A DNA stretch of 64,000 nucleotides from Neckera pumila. Lineage: Eukaryota > Streptophyta > Bryopsida > Hypnales > Neckeraceae. How positions within the stretch are numbered: the first letter of the stretch is position 1; every line of letters starts with the position of its first letter. The position numbers were made by a program, and so were the translations under genes. Below the pieces are notes generated by a model, which had not been told where the DNA came from, made no database searches, and worked only from the letters and a program-made list of their open reading frames with translations. Shown here piece by piece: positions 36,215 through 46,799 of this stretch. The stretch covers positions 17,039,711 to 17,103,710 of the forward strand of contig OZ018413.1 of NCBI GenBank assembly GCA_963969595.1, read 5' to 3'.

Positions 36215-37143
36215 CCTCTAAAGGTTAGAGACTATGTTTTCACCAAAAACACTCCAAAACTGCCATTTCTTGTACAAGTATTAAATTTTAGAAGAAAAAC
36301 ATTTTTGGACACATGTGACCATAGGATCTTGAGGTAAACTTGTTTGAGAGTATGTAGAAAAAATTTCAGAATTTTCCACCTTGTAGATTGCAAGATATTA
36401 GCATTTGAATTGACAAAAAGTCAAAAACCCTTTTTTGGGCCCTGCAAAAAATCGGGCAGCTGCACTTCACAAGGTGACACTTAAATGAAAAAATGTCCAA
36501 AATGGTGGTTACTCCTTGGGTTCATTCTTCAAATCAAGTTGGCTACAAGCTTGAAAATTTTCAGATTATTTGGAATTGTACAACATATAGGAAAAAAATA
36601 GGTTATAGAAAAAAGTAGAGAATGATTCAAAACACAAAATTGTTAAGAATTTAATTATGGAATTGAAAAATGTCAATTTCAGTGGTTGTAATGTTGCAAT
36701 AAACAATATACATCCAATGCTTTTATTTTTTCAAAAAATATTAAAAATAGAATTTAATTAAGGACTTCAAAGTTTATTTTAGAGTAGGGAATCCATAACT
36801 ATCCGCAAACTAGAACACCTCATAATTTTCATCTCATAAATCAAAATGGAATAATTCAGAGCTTTCCATGTATATATAAATCTAAAGAATCAATTTCAAA
36901 TTTTCATTTTTTTTAAAGGTGACTTTTTGGAAGTTTTTTGAGCTGCCCACCAACTGTTGAAAATGACATATCATCCAATAACTTTTTAACTATGTAATCA
37001 AAGTTTTGAAAATTGTTGGGCCTTAAAGCTACTCCGGCACACAATGTTTGAAATTTTCAAAGAAAAAAAATAAAATTTCCATCTGTAGTGAGCTGCCCAA
37101 AATCGCTGTGTTACCAAAAATGCCATTTGGTCCTTTAGGAGTT
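36215..37143. repeat. piggyBac-type (TTAA) MITE, diverged
   Basis: TTAA at 36211-36214 is followed by a degenerate terminus (CCTCTAAAGG). The right end TCCTTTAGGAG meets a mutated target TTTA shared with the next element. The interior matches 38378-39296 (CACCAAAAACACTCCAAAACTGCC). Confidence 0.65.
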
Positions 37144-37144
37144 T

Positions 37145-38063
37145 ACCCCTAAAATCCCAAGGCCATTTTTTTGTGAAAATGAACTCAAAATTATTAATTC
37201 TGTTGTGTTCATCTAAGAAAAGAGAAAAAACAATGTTTTTAGAATCTAACCGTAGGATCTTGTACTTAACTTATCTTAGATCATGTGGTAAAATTTTCAT
37301 AAAGTTTGACCGTACAGATTAGAAGATATTAGCATTCAAAGTTGGAAAATTTTGATTTTTTGAACATGGACTCGCAATTTTAGAGGACTTTGACCGCCAT
37401 TTGTAAAAAAAGTTTGCACTATAGACTTTGAGTTAAAAAAAATTTTATATTGAATAATTGAGTTGAAAATCTAAGGAAAAAAATTCCAAAAAAATACACT
37501 TCGTTTTCATTCTTTGAAAAATTGTTAAGTAGAAGTAGGTCCAAGATTGAACAAAAAACTAAATTGTCAATAGCTCTAAGATGGGATTAAAACACTATAA
37601 TCCCAAAGGTGAGATTGTTTTAGCAAATAAACTTAACCTTTTCAAACAATTTTTTGAAAAATTGTGAAAATTGCATTCAGAAATGAGTCCTACAAGTTAT
37701 TTTTTTAAGAAGATACTCTAATTGCCCAAAAATCAAGATTGTCCATAACTTACATAAAACAAGTTCAAATGGAATGAATCAAAGCTTCCTATATAGATAA
37801 AAATACAATCAATAAGAGAATGATTTGAAAATTAAAATTTTTTTTTTGTGTGAGAAGATTTCTACCTGCCGTACTAAAAAAAAGGACCTTTTGTGCCACA
37901 ACTTTTGCTCCTGAGCACTGATTGAGATAAAAATTATAATCCCATAAAGCTAATGTTTTGTTCTATCTTCACAAAAAGTTTCAAAAAGTAATGATGAATA
38001 TTGGAGCGATAGCAGCTTGCCCAAAATCCATTTTGTCCCAAGGGGACAATGGGACTTTAGGGG
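37145..38063. repeat. piggyBac-type (TTAA) MITE, inverted homologue of 9398-10324
   Basis: The element starts ACCCCTAAAATCCC and ends GGGACTTTAGGGG before TTAA (38064-38067). It is full-length homologous, in reverse orientation, to the copy at 9398. Confidence 0.75.
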
Positions 38064-38377
38064 TTAAGCCATTACAGAAAGTTTGGGCCCTGTGGATGGC
38101 CATCCGGCCATCTAACAAGTCGCCAAATGTGCAAGTCCAGAGAAATAAATAAATAAATAAGTAAATGAATAAATGTTTTCTTTGAAAAAAATTAAAATTA
38201 AAAGTTTTTAGTCCCAGTCTAGCATGGCATACACCCTGACAACGTTTTTGAGGAAAAAACACATTATTTTTGTTAATTTTTTTTTATATTTTTAATATAT
38301 TTTTTTTTTGTAAATGCACATTTTGTTGTAGTTGCAACGGCCCTCCGCAGGGTCCAGATTTCTTCTAATGCCCTTAA

Positions 38378-39296
38378 CCCCTAAAGTTTCATGACTATGT
38401 AATCACCAAAAACGCTCCAAAACTGCCATTTCTAATACAACTACCAAATTTTTGGAAAAAAACAATTTTTGACACATGTAACTGTGGGATCTTGTATTAT
38501 GATATTTTGAAAACATGTGGCAAGAATTTCAGAAAATTCCACCGTGTAGATCAAAAGATATAAGCATTCAAAGTCTTGAAAACCATTTTTTCAATCCTGC
38601 GAAAAAACGGGCAGCTGCACTTTGCAAGCTCACTTTTCAATGAAAAAATGCTGATAAAGGTGGTGCTTTATTGAATGCAGTTTCCTAAACAAATTGTCTA
38701 TATGCTTGAAAAATTTCACACCATTTGAAATTGTACAACATATAGGAAAAAAATAGTAAGTAGAAAGAAGTAGAAAATGATTCAAAATACTAAATTGTTA
38801 AAATGTAATTATGGAATTTAAAAATGCCAATTCCAACGGTTGTAGTATTGTAATAATCAATCTACATCCTAGGATTTATTTTTTTCCAAAAATATTGAAA
38901 ATGGAGTTAAATAAACGATTTTAAGGGGTTTTTTAGAGTAGACAATCTATAACTGCCCGCAAACCAAAAACCCTCATAATTTTTGACTCATTGATTGAAA
39001 TGGAATGACTCAAAGCTTTTTAAGTATGTAAAAATGTAAAGAACCAATTTCAAAAAAATTCTGGAAAAAATGATTTTTTTTTATCTGCCTAAACTGCCCA
39101 GTTACGAAAAAAAATAACATATTAGGTCACAAGTTTTGACTCGTATTTTGAAATGTCATGAAACTTGGTACATATGAAGATATTCCTTGCCCCCACCTTC
39201 TGTTAAAATTTCAGCCTCAAATATGAATATCTCTAGTCACACGTACTTGCCCAAAATTTCTATACGGCCAAAAAATGCATGTTGGTCCTTTAGGGG
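38378..39296. repeat. piggyBac-type (TTAA) MITE, 919 bp, best-preserved ends
   Basis: It is flanked by TTAA at 38374-38377 and 39297-39300. The ends are CCCCTAAAGTTTC and GGTCCTTTAGGGG, an inverted pair of about 9 bases. There is no coding capacity. Confidence 0.8.
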
Positions 39297-39300
39297 TTAA

Positions 39301-39600
39301 TCCCTAAATGTCTGAGCGACAATATTTGGTCGCTATGTAATTTCAAGCTCATTTTGGTGTATGCAATAAAATTCATTTGATTGTTTGAAAAAATTTTATG
39401 GACAATTTTGAAGGTTAACTATTGAAAACTTTTATTTTTCACTAAAAAATTGAATATTTGATTTTTGAGAGGTCCTCAAAGGCATATATGTCTCATTGTA
39501 GAAGAGTAAAGCTAACAAATTATACTTGATTTCCCGGTGTGAGCTCCCAAATTGTTACTTGGGACTCTGGATTTCTTTTTTTTGCAATTTGCAAATTACA
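39301..39600. repeat. Partial TTAA-type element of the 59549-60362 subfamily
   Basis: It begins TCCCTAAATGTCTGAGCGAC directly at the TTAA of the previous element. It matches the reverse of 60050-60362 (GGTTAACTATTGAAAACTTT and TTTTTGAGAGGTCCTCAAA are shared). The far end is not identifiable. Confidence 0.6.
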
Positions 39601-39940
39601 ATAGGTAAAATTATATAAAAAGCTATAAAAAGAGTGTAGAACCGAAATAGGATTGTACCATATCCATTATAGTATTTGGTCTAGTTTTGATTTTATACCT
39701 AAAACATCCCCAAATCTTGCCTAGGAATAGAGTTTAAACTACAAAATAGCAAGATTTAGAGGATTTTAGTCACATAGCCCCAACAGGGCTAAATCCCACT
39801 GCAAAGGTGGCAATGCATGTCTAGATTCGTCCTAGGGATTCACAGTGAGCTATATGTAGGGTCCTAGGTTAGGTTTTGAATTCTCCATTAGATCAACAAA
39901 TTCCCGGAAATCCCAATTGTTAGCATGCAGGAGTCACTAA
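39601..39940. other. Non-coding interval
   Basis: No gene or recognised repeat end. Confidence 0.4.
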
Positions 39941-39942
39941 AT

Positions 39943-42045
39943 TCAAGACGGGTTGGTGGAAGAATCTACAACCCAAGGATGGTATTGAAGGGTGAATCCC
40001 ATGCCAGGAGTCCAATAGCAAAATCGATTCACTAAGATTCCCTCATCTGTAAAAAATTCCCACTGTCGTAGTAATCCAGAGAACTTCTCCGGATCACAGG
40101 TCACACAAAGCCCCCCCATATGATCCTCTCTTACTACAACAATCTTGGCGCCAAGTTCCATCTTTACGAAGTTCGATGGTTACAAGTGTATCCGTCCGTT
40201 CCAACATCAACTAAAGCTCTTCCATTTATCAATCAGGGTAGCGAGATCTTTTAGGAGATTGGACACTCAACCGGATTTCCCACCCAAAAGTTCTAGCGCG
40301 ACTAAGAAATACCTCCCTATTTGCCTAGCCTAACAATGGCTGTCTTGCCCAGAAACCTAACCCTTAGAAGTGCTGAGGAACTGAAATCCACTCCCAACTC
40401 TTTTATTACCCACTCACTTGCACATAAGATCAAAACAAGAACACCAAAGAGAGAAATTATCCCCAAACCAACGAGCACCTTCCTAACTCCTCACCATACA
40501 GCCTTGCCACACATGGGAGAGACATGCAACAAGAAGCCAATAGAAGGTACAAGCAAAATTTAGGCGAAAAGACTTTCAGCTCTCAAGCAAGGACTGGCTT
40601 TATATACAACTGATTTACAAAAGCAAAAAGCCCCCCCCAAAATCCGCGCGGAACTTTCGAGTCCGATTCTAATCGGCCAGACCAGATCAACATCCGATCC
40701 GGTCCAAAATATCTTATACAAAATTCATTCCTACCTACTCTGCAACTCCCTCACCCAGTGTAGGACTTTTGGGTTTTGCGGATAACTAGTTGAAGATGTC
40801 CACCAAATTCCTGCTCCGCTCCCCGACTGTAGGATCCGGAAGATCTGATCCTAGCGATGAATCCAGATGAATTGTTTGTCTAGATGTAGGTCCATTCCTT
40901 TGTTGACTCTTCTTTGACTTGGAAGTCCAATCCTTAGGCTCCTTCGGATTTGATACTTCTATTGCAAACGAATCTGGTTGCAAGAGGTCTGAAAGATGGA
41001 TCTCTCTAAAGTACATGGATCCGTTCAGCTTCTGGCTGCTAATGTCCATCCGATCGGCTGCTTCTTGTGCCGCCACCATTGCTGCTTCTATCCAATCGGT
41101 AAAATTGGTCAGGGATCCAAACTATTCGGGAATTGGATACTTTCTTTTCCTCGTGTACTCCCTTGTCAAACAACTCCGCCTTAATAGCGACGAATCCGGA
41201 AGCTCCGAGAGTGGCCTTCACTGTCTCCGCCACCTTCCATGTTGCGTCTGTCATATCTCGGATGGAGGTCTTATCTTCTTTGAAGGCAACCATCTCTGCC
41301 CTCAATGTATCGCCCTCCTCCTGAAGCCGACAAATCTCTGCCTCTTGCTTTTTATGTTTGTCCGGATTGGTGATGTGTAGTGCTACCTTAGCTGGTAGCT
41401 TGCTGTTTACCGGTGCATCCACCAAATCTCCGATACTAGAGAGGGTCCTTCTCTTGACCTCCCAATCCGCTCGTATTCCACAGAGGATGTGGGTCAATTG
41501 ATTGAATGAATCAGTCGGGTCTTCGAGATCCGGCATCTCCACTTTTGGTCCCTGTTCTGGAGTAGACCGATTGGTAGGAGGGATTTCTCTTTTATAAGGA
41601 GGCGTCGTCTTCATTTGCTTCTTTGTTCTGAGGTGCTCTTCCTCATCTTCTTCTTCCGTCTTTGGTTTGGATCCGGATAATTCCTCTGGATTGTCATCCG
41701 AACGCGACTCCCCATACTTCAGGATGGATTCTTGAATCTTCCATGTCTTCTCCTCCGTGTCAATGAGGAGTTGATTGCCCTGGTAGAGGTGAAAGAGGTA
41801 GGGACTCAAAGGAGTGGCCCTACTCTTTCCAACTCTTGTAACAAGCTGGGACACCAGATTGTAAAAGATCTGAGTCCAGTTTACTTTTCGTTCTCCGCTC
41901 AGGACCCCAAAAATTGTATTGCCAATGGTCATCGTCACCCTCGTCGGCTTCTCCAGGTGGACGATCGGAATCAGGAAATGGAGAAGGAGGAGGTGTCAGT
42001 TGTCTACGCAATCCGCGACTGCATATCCGTTGTCGTAACCAGAAT
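39943..42045 (-). pseudogene. Degenerate copy A of an unrecognised coding element (head-to-head with copy B)
   Basis: The minus strand encodes a charged, coiled-coil-rich protein. Visible segments are VTMTIGNTIFGVLSGERKV, TPLSPYLFHLYQGNQLLI, an acidic linker, ILCGIRADWEVKRRTLSSIG and EAEICRLQEEGDTLRAEM, ending DPTVGERSRNLVDIFN at 40786. A frameshift lies near 41080 and the 5' end is truncated near 42045. Downstream, 39943-40161 keeps a further open segment (GGLCVTCDPEKFSGLLRQWE). GC content is higher than in flanking DNA. Homology to copy B extends through coding and 3' sequence to about 40070. I do not recognise the family; a retroelement-derived gene is one possibility. No reverse transcriptase or LTR is visible. 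Confidence 0.6.
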
Positions 42046-42693
42046 TTTTGGTTTTCCTTTGTTTACCTAAAAGTTGGAATGGAAACGGGTAATTAGGATC
42101 CGGATCCTGCTAGGAGGTAGAAGAAAACTGAAGATAGACAATGCTAATCCAGTAAGGAGAAAACTAGATCTGAACCGGTCAGAATGTTAGTACTCAGGAG
42201 CAGAATCGCATCCGGAACTTATCTCGGATTGAATTAGGATTAAACCGAATTATTGTGGACCAGACCAAAAAAGGTCATGATGATTAGTCAGGGGTCCTGG
42301 GACTATGTAAAGGTTGGTCATCCCCATTTTCATTCCTTTACTTCCCTCGACTTCTGGAGCTGACCTTGAGCGCTTTAACTCCTTTGTCTGCACCAAAGCC
42401 GTTGTGTGTGTGTGAACTTCAGGCCAAATACGTCAGAGTGTAGGAGAGGTCGAGATTGTGTGGGTTGCAGGTTTTGTGTTGCCTTCCGATTGAGATTAGA
42501 CGAGAGGAAGTGAGGAACGGGACGTGCAGCTAGGAGAGAGTAAGGTAGCGACCGGGAAGGGTCCAGTTAGCCATCCGTGTCCATGCCTTAGCTTTGTAAG
42601 AACAGACCGGGAGCGCCCAGTTCCTCTTCCGAGATCAAGCTCCGGAAAGTAGTTCCGGTCATCCCTACTGCGGAACCGGCGAGGATTGAGCTC

Positions 42694-44195
42694 ATGGAGG
42701 ATCTCAACATGATGGACTATCTAGTGTTGATGGATAAACCTTGGGAATTTAGAGAGGAGCGGATGGTGAGAGAGCTTAAGTGCAAGATGTCGAATTAGTT
42801 CAACAACACTGTCCGGGGCCGCTCGACTGAGTGGAAAGAAGAGAGGTGGAGGGAAGTCTACAACTTCCGGATGGGAGGTTCCGGCATGGCAGGACGAAGG
42901 CCAGAGTTCATCCATGACAAGTTTCATGGAGAGCCGAGCAACAAATACGGATACGTGGTAGCGGATTGCAAAAGCGTCCAGCACCTCTATCTTCTCCAGT
43001 TCTTGGTTCCGATCATCCACCCGGAGAAGCCGACGAGGGTGACGATGACCATTGGCAACACGATTTTCGGTTCCCTGAGCAGGAAAAGGAAGGTATACTA
43101 GGCCCGGATCTTTTGCAATCTGGTGTCCCAGCTTGTGACAGGGTTGGGAAGAATTGGGCCACTCCTTTGAGTCCCTATCTCTTTCACCTCTACCATCGCA
43201 ACCAACTCCTCACGGAGATAGAGGAGAAAACGTAGAACATTCAGGAATCTATCCTAAAATATGGGGAGTTGAGCTCAGATGACGAGTCGGAGGACACAAC
43301 TGGATCCGAACCCAAGACATAAGAGGAAGACGAGGAGGAGAACTTCTGGACGAGGAAGCGGATGAAGACGACGCCTCTTCACAAGAGAGGATCCTCTCCT
43401 ACCAACCGGTCGACTCCAAAATAGGGACCGGAAATGGAGATACCGAAAGCCGAGGACCCGAATGATCCATTCAATCAGCTGACCGTTATCCTGTGCGGAA
43501 TACAAGCGGATTGGGAGGTCAAGAGGAGAGCCCTCACGAGTATCGGGGAGCTGGTGGGTGCGCCAGGAGATAGCAAGCTACCGAATAAGGTGGCACGGTA
43601 CATCTCTAATCCAAATGAGCACCGGAAGCAGGAGGCAAAGATTTGTCGACTTCAGGAGGAAGTTGACACTCTGAAGGCCAAGATGGTTGCCTTTAGAGAG
43701 GACAAAGCCGCAGTTCGGGAAATGGTGGAAGCAACCCAGAAGGTTGCCGAGTCGGTGAAGGCCACCCTCGAAGAGTCCGGATTCGCCGCTGTCAAAGCGG
43801 AATTATTTGATAAAGGGATACATGAGGAGAAGAAGGTATCCGGTTTCCGGATAGTTCGGATCCTGACCGATTTCACCAATCGGGTGGAAGCGTCAATGGT
43901 GGCGGCCAAGGAGGCAGCCAACCGGATGGACATCAGCAGCTAAAAGCTGAATGGGTCCATGTACTCCCGGAAGATCCAACTTTCGGACCTCTTGCTACCG
44001 GATTTGTTCGCAACCGGAGGATCAAATCCGAGGGAGCTCAAGGATCAGACTCTTGAGTCAAAGAAAAGTAACCAAAGGACTGGGCCTGGACAATCAATTC
44101 ATTTGGATTCATCGCCAGGATCAGATCTTCTGGATCCTGCTGCCGGGGAGCGGAGCAGGAACCTAATCAAAGTCTTCAACCAACTACCTGCGTAA
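42694..44195 (+). pseudogene. Degenerate copy B of the same unrecognised coding element
   Basis: From Met 42694 (MEDLNMMDYLVLMDKPWEF) the frame, interrupted by several stops and at least one shift (42800-43430), leads to MEIPKAEDPNDPFNQLTVIL at 43434, and ILCGIQADWEVKRRALTSIG and AKICRLQEEVDTLKAKM follow. A stop at 43941-43943 separates this from KLNGSMYSRKIQLSDLLLPD, which ends at 44195 with GERSRNLIKVFNQLPA. The intact protein would have had about 500 residues. The region is mostly helical by composition and has no known catalytic motif. It is longer at its 5' end than copy A. The shared 3' sequence runs to about 44900. Confidence 0.6.
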
Positions 44196-45369
44196 CCCAA
44201 GAGTCCTACGCTGGGTGGAGGAGTTGGAGAGTAGGTAGATAGGTAGGAGTGTAATTTTTGTAAGATAGTTAGGATCGGATCGGATGTTGACCTGGCCTGG
44301 CCAGTTAGGATCGGACCCGGATGTTCTGCTCGGATTTCCTGGGGCCTTTTTGCCTTTGTAATCAAGTTGTATATGAGTCAGCCCCTGCTTGGGAGTTGCG
44401 AGTCTTTTCGTCCAAATTTTGTTTGTGTCTTCTCTTGGCTTTTTGTTGTGTGTCTCTCCCGTGCGCGGCAGGGTTGTGTGGTAAGGAATTAGGAAGGTGT
44501 ATGCTGGTTCGGGTGTAATTTCTCCCTTTGGTGTTCTTGTTTTGATCTTATGTGCAAGAGAGCGGGTTGTGAAAGAGTTGGGAGTGAATTTCAGTTCCTC
44601 AGCACTTCTAAGGTTTAGGATTCCGGGCGAGACAGCCGTTGTTAGGCTAGGCGGATAGGGAGGGATTCCTTAATCGCGCTAGAATTCCTGGGTGGGAAAT
44701 CTGGTTGAGTGTCCAATCTCTTGAGAGATCTTGCTGCCCTAGTTGGCAAACGGAAGAACTTTAGTGATGTTGGAACGGACGGGTTCGCTTGCAACGGCCT
44801 AACTTTGTACAGACGGAACTTGGCGATAAGGTCGTTGTAGAATGAGGATCGTACGGGGGGTCTTTGTGTGATCGGTGATCCAGAGAGTTCTTTGGATTGT
44901 TGTGAAGGATCAAACGAGATTTGGATTAGTATAGGAGATTGGAAAATAGAGAAATGGGTCTTCAGCCATTATAAATCACGGAAGGAGTGGTGGGCCTGCC
45001 ACTCTCAAAAGCAAGCGGCGAACCCTCTGATGGTGAAATAGAGGTAAAACTAAACCAGGTGAGAGTAGGAGTGAATAGGAATCGATCAGACCGGATTGGA
45101 TAGTTAGCCGGATTGGGAAAAGAGAAGAGGGTCTGATTATAGTTTTCGGTGTTGTGGTGTTTCCGGTTGTGGTGTTTTCCGATTGTGGTGTTGGGACCGT
45201 AAGAGGAAATATGGATACTGATTGAGCTTAGAGACCAAATAAAGCTAGATACTTCACAGAATCTCGCGGGTTCGATCTTTAGAGTCACTTTGTTATACTT
45301 TAGAGTGGTTTTTGGTAGTATAACTGGGAATTTGCTTGCCCTGTGCTGCGACACCCATTAATGAGAATA
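44196..45369. other. 3' region of copy B and flanking non-coding DNA
   Basis: 44196-44900 is the counterpart of 40785-40070 in inverted orientation. Beyond that no gene is seen; the tract near 45150-45190 repeats GTTGTGGTGTTTTCCG-like units. Confidence 0.5.
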
Positions 45370-46202
45370 TATTTTTTCCTAATTGAGTATGCGAAACAAA
45401 AGTTATGTTGCCTTGAATTTTTTTGGCAACCTAACTAGTTTGGACATCTTTTGTGAATCTTTTACAAAAATTCTCATCAACTTTTGAAATTTGGCATTTA
45501 TGTAACTAACAAAATACGGAATACAATTATTAAAAAAAAATTAGTTCTCATATCATAAACTAAGAGGAGTCAAATTTTATTAGCTATGTTGGGATGGCTT
45601 CAAGAATAAACATTTTTCTCTACTTCAAAGCTCTATTATCTTGCAATGTGAGAAGTCAAAGTTCTTAAAAATTTTCGGCATATCATATTCCAAATTTTTG
45701 TCTCTAACTTTTACTATTTGGATTTGAAATAAAAAATTTCTTCATTGCACAAGAAATCACCAAAAAATGATTAGTATATTGCCAAGGCACTTAACTTCCT
45801 TACATTGTAGCCTTGCAGGTTGATTTAGAGTTAGTTAGACTCCATATTTGCTTCTAAAATTTTTCATGAGTATGAAGAATTATACCTAACCTAACATCAT
45901 ATATGTATGAATGGCCCAAATTGTCATCTTTGTTAGAGTAGAAATTTTACTCTAGAAAGGCTTGAAGTCTATTGGCCGTATTTTATAGAAATAAAAAAAA
46001 TTCTCACTTCAAACATTATAATCTTTCAATCTATGTGGTCAAATGGGATGAAATTTTTTCCACATATTGTCTTATTTGTTTAATACATTTTTTGTATGGT
46101 TGAAATTCAAAAAAATAAATAAATATTTAATTTTGAAAAATGCATAAAAAATGGCTAGTTTTAGACTTTTCTTCTTCCCAAAACCCCTCCGACCTTTCGG
46201 TG
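45370..46202. repeat. TTAA-type element of the 53425-54352 subfamily
   Basis: The right end CGACCTTTCGGTG meets TTAA at 46203-46206. The interior is collinear with 53600-54340 (shared ATTTTACTCTA(G/C)AAAGGCT and TGAAATTTGGCAT-type tracts). The left end is poorly defined. Confidence 0.5.
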
Positions 46203-46628
46203 TTAATAACAAGTTTATCATTGAACACTTCAAAATCCCCATTGAGACTATTTCGTAAACATTCTATTCAATATGACTGTGTTTAACATTTATGGCTTCA
46301 AAGAATGAAGTTAAACAAATTTCTATCTTTATATTGTACATTTACAAGTTTGTTGAACCCACCAAGGTACTTAGGTAGACCTCCCTATTCATGCAATGTG
46401 ACATTTTCTGGTATTTATGGTCAGTCCTTTACGTTTACACTTAATTTGTTTGATATATACACTACTAGTATTGTGGCACAATTTCAATCAACCACCCTTC
46501 ATTGTAGATTTTCAATCATCTATATGAAATTATCTATCCACATCTATACTCATCGTTCTATGAAAAAATTTGCACAACATCTATTTATTAAGACTAATTT
46601 ATTAATAAAAACTTCTACTACATGATGT

Positions 46629-46780
46629 TTTTCTATACCCTAATTTATATATAATACAATATATAGACTTTCATGGACCCTATAGTAGCCCTACATACTA
46701 TATAGAATTTCTCTGCTTTGAATTAAATGGACCCTATTGTTTAACTCATGTAGTTTAAAACGAATAATGATTACCCTGGG
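46629..46780 (-). repeat. Detached terminal segment related to the left end of the 10 kb element
   Basis: On the minus strand the segment starts CCCAGGGTAATCATTATTCG and continues with TAGGGTCCATTTAATTCAAA and TAGGGCTACTATAGGGTCCA. It matches 22063-22215, where the same order begins CCCCGGGGAGATCACTATCG. It may be the end of a non-autonomous relative. The partner terminus was not found. Confidence 0.6.
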
Positions 46781-46799
46781 CTTAAATTGCAATGTTTTT

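Noticed and set aside
39943..45350. LTR retrotransposon with two LTRs
   Set aside because: The similar segments are inverted, not direct, and no reverse transcriptase, integrase or primer-binding site is visible.
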